A stretch of DNA of 28,241 bases from an uncultured Rubrobacteraceae bacterium (lineage in GTDB: Bacteria; Actinomycetota; Rubrobacteria; Rubrobacterales; Rubrobacteraceae). The position numbers were made by a program, and so were the translations under genes. The stretch covers positions 1 through 28,241 of the forward strand of contig CADCUZ010000116.1 in NCBI GenBank assembly GCA_902806015.1. Reading direction: 5' to 3'. Below are positions 22,898 through 28,241 of the stretch, piece by piece; the first letter of the stretch is position 1, and every line of letters starts with the position of its first letter. The notes beneath the pieces were generated by a model. The model was not told the origin of the DNA and ran no database searches. It saw only the letters and a list, made by a program, of their open reading frames with translations.

Positions 22898-24481
22898 GTG
22901 ATCGGCGGACGATTGGCTTATGACGAGGGTGGATCGGAGAGAGTGTTCTTAAAGGTCGGCCGGGTGGTCCTCCTGCTGGCGCTGGCCTGCGTGCTCGTCT
23001 CCTGCCTGCCGACCGCCGAGGGCCAGCCGCAGCCCGAGCAGAAAAACGAAAAGCCGGAACGTCCGAACTTGATCCTGATCCTAACGGACGACCTGGCCTA
23101 CCGGGACCTCTCCCCGGCCATGCTGGAGCAGATGCCCAACCTCAGGGAAGAGGTGATCGAAGAGGGTACCACCTTCGAGAACTCCTTTGTCACCAATTCC
23201 CTGTGCTGCCCCAGCCGGGCGACGACCCTGCGCGGCCAGTACGTCCACAACCACCAGGTCTTGAGCAACGAACCGCCGCGCGGCGGATTCCAGAAGTTCC
23301 GCTTCCTGGGCCACGAGAACTCCACGATGGCGACCTGGTTGCAAGAAGACGGTTACCGGACTAGTTTCTTCGGTAAGTACCTGAACGGATACGGAGGGAC
23401 CTATATCCCGCTGGGCTGGGACGAGTGGCACGGCCTGTCCGGCAACTTCCTGACCAACAGCATCAACGAGAACGGCGCCGTCATCGATTACGACCCCGAC
23501 CGCTACCACCTCGACGACGTGCTCTCCAACAAGGCCTCCGACTACGTGGAGCGGACCGCGGGGGCCGACCCGCCCTTCTTCACCACAGACCGCCCCTTCC
23601 TGATGTGGCTCGGCACGAAGGCCCCCCACCAACCGGCCACGCCAGCCCCCCGCCACAAAGACGCCCTCAAAGACGTGGAGCTTCCGCGCCCGCCCTCCTT
23701 CGACGAGGAGGACGTCTCCGACAAGCCCGACTGGGTGCGCGACAACCCGCCCCTCGGCCCGGACCAGGTCGCCTACATGGATGAGCTTCACCGCAAACGC
23801 CTCCAGTCCATGCTGGCCGTCCACGACATGGTAGGCGACCTCGTGGACGCCCTGCGCCGCAGCGGCGAGCTCGACGACACCTACATCTTCTTCACGAGCG
23901 ACAACGGCTTCCACTTGGGCCAGCACCGCTTAGGCGCGGGCAAGTGGACGGCCTACGAGGAGGACATAAGGGTGCCCCTGATGGTGCGGGGCCCAGGCGT
24001 GCCGGAGGGAAAGAAGCTCCCCCACACGGTGCTAAACAACGACCTGGCGCCCACCTTCGCGGACCTGGCCGGGGCCGACCCCCCGAAGTTCGTGGACGGG
24101 CGCTCGCTGGCGCCCCTGCTGGACGGGACCCCCACGCCCGAGGAGGACTGGCGCCGGAGGTTCCTGGTCGAGGCCGCCACCGAGTTGGGGCCCACCGCGG
24201 TCCCGCCGCTCAGCGGCGACCCGCTGCCAGAGGACTGGCGCCGCGCCCCGCGCGAGGACTGGGGTCGTCCCGGGCTCGAGGCCGTGAGGACCGGGGATCA
24301 CCTCTACGTCGAGTACGGCAACGACGAACGAGAACTCTACGACCTGAGGAAAGACCCTTACCAGCTAAACGATCGGTACGAGGCAGCGCAGCCCGAGCTC
24401 GTCCGGCGCCTGCGAGGGCGACTCGGGGCGTTGCGAGGGTGTTCCGGGGACGATTGCCGCGCGGCGGAGAACGGTTACTGA
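22898..24481 (+). CDS. Type I sulfatase, probable lipoprotein
   Basis: A sulfatase of up to 527 residues that would remove sulfate esters outside the cytoplasm. The leader is hydrophobic (VVLLLALACVLVSC) and ends in a lipobox (LVSC). The metal site begins PNLILILTDDLAYRDLSP. The formylglycine site is LCCPSRATTLRGQYVHNH, where the first Cys of C-x-P-S-R (about residue 103) would be oxidised by a formylglycine-generating enzyme that is not in this window. Further sulfatase marks are FFGKYLNGYG, WLGTKAPHQPA, FFTSDNGFHLGQHRLGAGKW and DLRKDPYQLNDR at the end. The sequence is closest in style to glucosamine-6-sulfatase/arylsulfatase types. The start is uncertain: GTG 22898, TTG 22913 and GTG 22943 are in frame, and the last lies just before the signal peptide. 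Confidence 0.88.
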   Translation: MIGGRLAYDEGGSERVFLKVGRVVLLLALACVLVSCLPTAEGQPQPEQKNEKPERPNLILILTDDLAYRDLSPAMLEQMPNLREEVIEEGTTFENSFVTNSLCCPSRATTLRGQYVHNHQVLSNEPPRGGFQKFRFLGHENSTMATWLQEDGYRTSFFGKYLNGYGGTYIPLGWDEWHGLSGNFLTNSINENGAVIDYDPDRYHLDDVLSNKASDYVERTAGADPPFFTTDRPFLMWLGTKAPHQPATPAPRHKDALKDVELPRPPSFDEEDVSDKPDWVRDNPPLGPDQVAYMDELHRKRLQSMLAVHDMVGDLVDALRRSGELDDTYIFFTSDNGFHLGQHRLGAGKWTAYEEDIRVPLMVRGPGVPEGKKLPHTVLNNDLAPTFADLAGADPPKFVDGRSLAPLLDGTPTPEEDWRRRFLVEAATELGPTAVPPLSGDPLPEDWRRAPREDWGRPGLEAVRTGDHLYVEYGNDERELYDLRKDPYQLNDRYEAAQPELVRRLRGRLGALRGCSGDDCRAAENGY

Positions 24482-25238
24482 GCCGGAGGCAGGGGCCCGA
24501 AATAGCCGGAGGCACGCCGGCGAGGCGATGATAGCGGGAAGACCTTGAACGACGAGAAGCTCGAAAAGGCCAGCTTCGGAGGACGTCCCGGCCACCAACT
24601 CCTGGGAAGGCCTCTTTCAGGAGGTTAGGCCGACAGCTGCCGGCTCAGCTCCCTAGCGGCCCCGAGGCCGCGACCCCTCCGGAGAGGCGCCTCCGTCTTC
24701 TCTATGAAGGCCAGCAGCTCCCCCACCCCGGTGTGTTTCTTTAGCCCCACCTGCGCAGTCCTCCCACGCGGACCTCCGAGGGCCCGTCCGTCTCGCCTCC
24801 GAGGGGGTCACCCACGCCGACCCCAGGCCCACGCCACTGGGCCTGCCGCAGACCTCCAGTTGCGGGTGGAGGCGTCCCTCCTGGAGAGGGCGCGGCCATC
24901 GACAGCGCGCACAGGGCGGAGATGAGCCTCCCGAACAGCTCCTCCGGCGGCCGCTCCCGAAAGGGTGTGACAATATGGGGCCGTTGGGGAACCCCGAGGC
25001 GACGACAACGGCCACCTCGCGGCGAGGGGCCCGCTGATGATTCGCGCGAGGGATTTTGAGGGGAGGACAGCCTCGATGGAACCACAGCCAACGTGCCTCT
25101 CGTGGCCGATTCGCGTGCCGCTCTACGTTGGGTAGGGTCGTAGAGGCGAGCGTCGTGGGGCTTCGGCAAGATCGCTCCTGGTGGAGCTCGTGGTCTTCGG
25201 CGCCAGGCGGACCAGTGCCTGCCTGTTCCCGAGGATCT
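24482..25238. other. Gene-poor stretch, probably decayed
   Basis: About 750 bases with no intact gene on either strand. Only a minus-strand coding-like remnant (24625-24960) can be picked out. The part 24965-25238 shows no convincing frame, repeat or hairpin. Confidence 0.5.
24625..24960 (-). pseudogene. Unrecognised, probably frameshifted remnant
   Basis: On the minus strand, FRERPPEELFGRLISALCAL is followed after a frame change by LKKHTGVGELLAFIEKTEAP and RRGRGLGAARELSRQLSA, before TAA at 24625-24627. Both pieces look like ordinary helical protein, but no start or binding site is visible, and I do not recognise the family. Confidence 0.3.
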
Positions 25239-25565
25239 TTATCTCAAGATGGGATTGTCTCGCACAAAGGGAAGCTCGACAGTCGCGTTCTCGACCGCAA
25301 CTTCCAGGTCGAACCGCAGGGTCAGCAGTCCGTCCCGGTCCACCTCGAACCGCGCCCCAAGACGTCTGTAAGCCGCTCTCCGCTCCTCCGGGGAGTCGTT
25401 AAAGAAGAACCCACCGTACCGTCTGAACTCGAAGAATGCCGCCAGCGCGGTGTCTATCTGCTCCCTGGTCGCGGCGGCGTCGCTGGCGAGGGCAAGCTCG
25501 GCGGAGACCTTCTCCCGCTCCCTGTCCAGGTTCGTCAGACGTGTCCGAAGCTCATCCAGGGTCAT
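25239..25565 (-). pseudogene. C-terminal remnant of a large serine recombinase
   Basis: A 108-residue piece: MTLDELRTRLTNLDREREKV (coiled-coil), then a helix with AAFFEFRRYGGFF, SPEERRAAYRRLGARFEVDR and a beta end FDLEVAVENATVELPFV. This order (helical coiled-coil, SPEERRxxYRxLG, short strand) resembles the C-terminus of large serine recombinases after the zinc ribbon. The catalytic domain is missing. An ATG at 25563-25565 follows GAAGGACTC, so a short product might still be made. The frame is open upstream only into the DedA gene. It is probably what remains of a mobile element. Confidence 0.45.
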
Positions 25566-25603
25566 GAGTCCTTCAAGTGTGCCCGCGTCGGGCTCCGCAA
25601 AGG

Positions 25604-26266
25604 CTAATTCTCTCCCCGCCGCCGGTACCTCCTCCGCAGCAGGTACGCAAGAAGGACGAGCACCACGATGGCCACGACGCCCAAACCGAAGGACTTTGCC
25701 ACGGCGAGCAGCTCGCCCCAGTACTGGCCGAAAACGTAGCCTATCAGGGAGTAGGCCACGGCCCATACGCAGCCGGCGGCCACGTTGTAAGGGATAAATC
25801 TGTGGTAGCTCATCCTGGTGACGCCGGCGAAGAGCGGGGTCATGCTGCGCAGGCCCGGCCCGAAGCGGCCTACAAAGACCGTCTTGCCGCCGTGGGACTC
25901 GAAGTAGCGCTCGACCTTATCCAGGCTCTTCTCGTTTATGAGGAAGTGGAGGAGCCGGATCTTGAGGATCCGGTGGATCAAAGGACGCCCGCCTATCCTG
26001 CCGATCCAGTAAACGGAGTTGTCCGAGACGAGGGCCCCCGCGAACCCGCTGAGCATGACGAGCGGCAGCGCCGCCTGCCCGTTGTTGGCGAAGAACCCCC
26101 CCGCGAAGAGGACCACGTCCCCCGAGGAGGGAAGGCCAAAGTTGTCCAGCGCGGCCCCGAGAAAGATGACGAGGTAGCCGTGCTTCAAAAGCAGGCCCGT
26201 AACGAAATCTAGCACCCCGCCGGGGGAGTCAGGGATGGACTGGAGGAAGTTGAGGATGCTCTCCAT
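25604..26266 (-). CDS. DedA/VTT-family membrane protein
   Basis: A 220-residue inner-membrane protein of the DedA (SNARE-associated/VTT) family. Key stretches are FLGAALDNFGLPSSGDVVLF (re-entrant loop with the acidic residue), DNSVYWIGRIGGRP and GRFGPGLRSMTPLFAGVTRM (the family R-x-x-x-R-x-x-x-P-x-x-A-G motif). Members take part in undecaprenyl-phosphate or phospholipid flipping and membrane homeostasis; which one applies here is not shown. There is no strong ribosome binding site, and a TATAAA box ends 11 bases before the ATG at 26264-26266, so a very short or absent leader is likely. It is divergent from the cobalamin locus. Confidence 0.87.
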   Translation of the reverse strand: MESILNFLQSIPDSPGGVLDFVTGLLLKHGYLVIFLGAALDNFGLPSSGDVVLFAGGFFANNGQAALPLVMLSGFAGALVSDNSVYWIGRIGGRPLIHRILKIRLLHFLINEKSLDKVERYFESHGGKTVFVGRFGPGLRSMTPLFAGVTRMSYHRFIPYNVAAGCVWAVAYSLIGYVFGQYWGELLAVAKSFGLGVVAIVVLVLLAYLLRRRYRRRGEN

Positions 26267-26277
26267 GCGAAGTGCGC

Positions 26278-26283
26278 TTTATA
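26278..26283 (-). promoter_or_regulatory. Extended -10 of the dedA gene
   Basis: On the minus strand TGGTATAAA has an extended -10 form; no -35 box is seen. It implies a leader of only a few bases. Confidence 0.4.
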
Positions 26284-26289
26284 CCACGC

Positions 26290-26313
26290 CCGGTACCGCC
26301 CCGAGGGTACCGG
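26290..26313. promoter_or_regulatory. Palindrome between divergent promoters
   Basis: CCGGTACC (26290-26297), 8 bases, GGTACCGG (26306-26313): a perfect inverted repeat between the dedA -10 and the cobalamin-locus -35. It could be an operator; no regulator is known. Confidence 0.35.
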
Positions 26314-26323
26314 CCCTGGGCGG

Positions 26324-26352
26324 TTGACGCGTGCGGGGCGTGGGGCTATGCT
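26324..26352 (+). promoter_or_regulatory. Promoter of the cbtBA-cobQ operon
   Basis: TTGACG (26324-26329), 17 bp, TATGCT (26347-26352). Transcription would start near 26359, about 13 bases before the riboswitch. Confidence 0.65.
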
Positions 26353-26371
26353 GCCCGCTTAGTAGACAGGC

Positions 26372-26521
26372 GGCGGAGGGACACAGGAAGCCGGTTCGAG
26401 TCCGGCGCGGTCCCGCCACTGTAACCGGGGAGCGAGCCCGAAGAGGGCCACTGGCGGCCGAAGGGCCGGCGGGAAGGCCGGGGGAGCGAGGATCCGGGAG
26501 CCAGGAGACTGGCCTTCCGCC
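26372..26521 (+). promoter_or_regulatory. Cobalamin (B12) riboswitch
   Basis: The conserved core is clear: GGAAGCCGGTTCGAGTCCGG (26386-26405), GCGGTCCCGCCACTGTAACC (the B12-box with GCCACTG), and GAGCCAGGAGACTGGCC on the 3' side. The outer stem P1 pairs GGCGGAGG (26372-26379) with CCTTCCGCC (26513-26521). A second small hairpin, CGGGG-CGCGGA-CCCCG (26536-26551), lies directly before the cbtB binding site GGAGG (26556-26560). I therefore expect adenosylcobalamin to lower translation, or transcription, of the operon. It explains control of the cobalt transporter and cobQ together. Confidence 0.92.
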
Positions 26522-26565
26522 CGCGAAATTCCGACCGGGGCGCGGACCCCGAGATGGAGGCAACG

Positions 26566-26775
26566 ATGGATAAGAGGCTCGTTCGGCCCCCCACGGCGAC
26601 GCTGCCCCTGTGGGGCTGGTTGGCCCTGGCGCTCCTGCTGGCGATGCTGTTCGTGATCCTCTCCGCCAGCGGGGCCCTGCTCGCGCCACTTTTCGGGCAG
26701 GCCGCGGGCGCCTTCGACTACCTGCACGAGTTCGCCCACGACGGGCGACACCTGCTCGCCGCTCCCTGCCACTAG
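26566..26775 (+). CDS. cbtB: CbtB, predicted cobalt transporter subunit
   Basis: A 69-residue protein with one membrane helix (WGWLALALLLAMLFVILSAS) and a His-rich C-terminus, YLHEFAHDGRHLLAAPCH. This is the CbtB signature of spaced His residues that probably bind Co2+. I chose the ATG at 26566 because GGAGG lies 5 bases before it; the in-frame ATG at 26554 overlaps that site. It is the first gene after the cobalamin riboswitch, 7 bases before cbtA. Confidence 0.9.
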   Translation: MDKRLVRPPTATLPLWGWLALALLLAMLFVILSASGALLAPLFGQAAGAFDYLHEFAHDGRHLLAAPCH

Positions 26776-26782
26776 GGCGGGC

Positions 26783-27493
26783 GTGGTCTCGATCTACCTG
26801 CGCCGCGGCATGGCCGCCGGGCTGCTCGCGGGCCTCCTCGCTGGCGTCTTCGCCTTCTTTGTCGGGGAACCCCTACTGGACCGCGCCATCGCCTTCGAGG
26901 AGGCCTCCACCGGCGCCCACCACAGGGAGGAAGAGGTCTTCTCCCGCCCGACCCAAAAGGTCGGGCTGTTCTTCGCCACGGGCCTCTTCGGGGTGACGCT
27001 CGGCGGGGTCTTCGGCCTCGTCTTCGCGTTCTTTCGCGGAAGGCTGGCCGCGGAGGGCGAGATGAGGCGCAGCCTTTACCTGACGGCGGCCCTCTTTGCC
27101 GGGGCGTTCGCGATCCCCTTCTTGAAGTACCCGGCCAACCCGCCCGCCGTCGGCGACCCCTCGACCATCGGCGTCCGCACCGCCGCCTACTTCGCGCTTG
27201 TGGCCCTCTCCCTGCTGGCCGTGCTCGCGGCCTGGCTCGCGGCGCGCGGGCTGCGCGAACTGGGAGTTGAGACCCCGCGGCGCCGCGCGGCGGTGGGCGC
27301 CGGGCTGCTGCTCGTGGTCTCCGTCCTTTTTTTGACCTTTCCGCCCGCGGCTTCGACCGGGGGGTTCCCGTCTGGGTTGCTATGGAGTTTCCGCCTCTCG
27401 TCTTTCGGCACGCAACTCGTCTTCTGGGCCGGGCTCGGTACGCTATTCGGGCTTCTGTGCGAGCGGGCGAGCCGCAGGAGCGGGACCGCTTGA
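26783..27493 (+). CDS. cbtA: CbtA, predicted cobalt transporter
   Basis: A 236-residue membrane protein with about six helices. The N-terminal part reads [20 protein letters not shown], then [14 protein letters not shown] with HHREEE, the first extracytoplasmic loop of CbtA rich in His and Glu. Later blocks are [20 protein letters not shown] and [20 protein letters not shown], a conserved CbtA stretch. CbtA and CbtB together are predicted to take up cobalt for B12 synthesis, and the riboswitch upstream and cobQ downstream fit. The start is GTG at 26783; the stop overlaps the TTG of cobQ. Confidence 0.9.
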   Translation: MVSIYLRRGMAAGLLAGLLAGVFAFFVGEPLLDRAIAFEEASTGAHHREEEVFSRPTQKVGLFFATGLFGVTLGGVFGLVFAFFRGRLAAEGEMRRSLYLTAALFAGAFAIPFLKYPANPPAVGDPSTIGVRTAAYFALVALSLLAVLAAWLAARGLRELGVETPRRRAAVGAGLLLVVSVLFLTFPPAASTGGFPSGLLWSFRLSSFGTQLVFWAGLGTLFGLLCERASRRSGTA

Positions 27494-28241
27494 ACGGCGC
27501 CCTGCTCGTGGCCGGCACCCACTCCGACGCCGGAAAGAGTGTCGTGGTCGCCGGAATCTGCCGCTGGCTCGCGCGGGAAGGCGTGAGCGTCGCACCGTTC
27601 AAGGCGCAGAATATGGCGCTCAACTCGTTCGTGACGCGGGAGGGGGCGGAGATCGGGCGCGCCCAGGCCGCCCAGGCCGCGGCCGCGGCGATAGAGCCCG
27701 AGGCCGCGATGAACCCCGTCCTCCTGAAGCCCTCCGCCGAACGGATCACCCAGGTAGTTGTGCGCGGCAAGCCGTGGGCCACGGCGAGCGCGAAAAGCTA
27801 CGGCCCCATGAAGAAGGAGCTGCTGCCCGTGGTCCTCCAATCGCTGGAAGACCTGCGCTCACGGTTCGGGGTCGTGGTCTGCGAGGGGGCGGGGAGCCCG
27901 GCGGAGATCAACCTCAGGGAGAACGATCTCGCCAACATGGGGCTCGCGAGGTCGGCAAACCTGCCGGTCCTCCTCGTCGGCGATATCGACCGCGGCGGCC
28001 TCTTCGCCTCCCTCTACGGCACCCTCGCCCTTCTCTCGCCGCCCGACCAGGCGCTCCTTTCCGGCTTCCTGGTCAACAAGTTCCGCGGCGACCCGGCCGT
28101 GCTCGCGCCGGGCCTGCGCCGGATTACCGCGCTCACGGGCCGTCCCTTCCTCGGCACGGTCCCCTTCGTCCGCGGCCTCGGTCTGGACGGCGAGGACTCG
28201 CTCGCACTCGACGCCCCGCGCGCCACGAAGCCCTCGCTCGG
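27490..28241 (+). CDS. cobQ: Cobyric acid synthase CobQ, partial (3' end cut by window)
   Basis: The first ~250 residues of CobQ, which amidates side chains b, d, e and g of adenosylcobyrinic a,c-diamide to give cobyric acid. The ATP-dependent synthetase domain starts [17 protein letters not shown] (P-loop). It has the CobQ-specific [15 protein letters not shown] and [13 protein letters not shown] stretches, MNPVLLKP and [13 protein letters not shown], then [20 protein letters not shown] and FLVNKFRGD. The glutaminase half with its Cys-His-Glu lies beyond the window. The start is TTG at 27490-27492, overlapping the cbtA stop (TTGA), with GGAG upstream. It shares the B12 riboswitch with cbtBA. 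Confidence 0.92.
   Translation, partial: MNGALLVAGTHSDAGKSVVVAGICRWLAREGVSVAPFKAQNMALNSFVTREGAEIGRAQAAQAAAAAIEPEAAMNPVLLKPSAERITQVVVRGKPWATASAKSYGPMKKELLPVVLQSLEDLRSRFGVVVCEGAGSPAEINLRENDLANMGLARSANLPVLLVGDIDRGGLFASLYGTLALLSPPDQALLSGFLVNKFRGDPAVLAPGLRRITALTGRPFLGTVPFVRGLGLDGEDSLALDAPRATKPSL

Noticed and set aside
26390..26406. tRNA-like T-loop (GGTTCGAGTCC)
   Set aside because: It is the conserved core of the cobalamin riboswitch. No acceptor, D or anticodon stem fits around it.
1..28241. CRISPR array or phage structural genes
   Set aside because: No regularly spaced direct repeats and no recognisable phage genes. The repeat family is dispersed and occurs in both orientations.

Overview
The window is high-GC DNA with frequent GTG/TTG starts, and the gene content points to an actinobacterium. 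The codon style and gene families (a ClpC with an N-terminal zinc motif, a Tat-type lipoprotein, CbtAB under a B12 riboswitch, GNAT and ABM families) look most like the Rubrobacter lineage. That assignment is inference from family resemblance; no 16S or other marker gene is present. No rRNA, tRNA, CRISPR array or intact insertion sequence was found.

Layout. (1) 1-8.4 kb is accessory and eroded. It holds a divergent cupin/TetR pair with two inverted copies of a 16-bp candidate operator, a secreted M23-type peptidase, an alpha/beta hydrolase and a beta-lactamase-fold lipoprotein lacking the usual catalytic residues. It also holds fragments of a DUF4396 gene and possibly a serine recombinase, a frameshifted ABM-domain membrane protein, a secreted allene-oxide-cyclase-like protein and a low-GC flavoenzyme tail. 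A dispersed ~48-bp repeat sits in most of the gaps here and nowhere else that I could see. (2) 8.4-12.3 kb has a 52-aa membrane protein, a gamma-glutamyltransferase overlapping a QueT-family transporter by 4 nt, then queF, which suggests a queuosine-precursor locus. A frameshifted thioester-reductase remnant follows. (3) 12.4-16 kb has a PRC-barrel/BON protein and a clpC-like chaperone with its own promoter, candidate operator and strong terminator. (4) 16-19.2 kb has a decayed GNAT gene and a CHASE-type sensor kinase whose overlapping response-regulator gene is broken. (5) 19.2-24.5 kb is an envelope-type region: a PIG-V-like mannosyltransferase, a large GT-C-like membrane protein and a divergent sulfatase lipoprotein. 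(6) 24.5-25.6 kb is mostly debris, including a serine-recombinase tail. (7) 25.6 kb to the end has a DedA protein divergent from a cobalamin locus: promoter, cobalamin riboswitch, cbtB, cbtA and cobQ (cut by the window end).

How the parts fit. The clearest functional unit is the B12 locus, where one promoter and one riboswitch precede a predicted cobalt transporter and cobyric acid synthase in a tightly packed operon. QueT and QueF suggest import and reduction of a 7-deazaguanine precursor. The repeat family together with at least seven broken or truncated genes marks regions 1 and 4-6 as places of past insertion and gene loss. I did not find a clearly new biological system. The most promising leads are the repeat family, the cupin/TetR operator pair, the GGT-QueT coupling and the catalytically empty beta-lactamase-fold lipoprotein.
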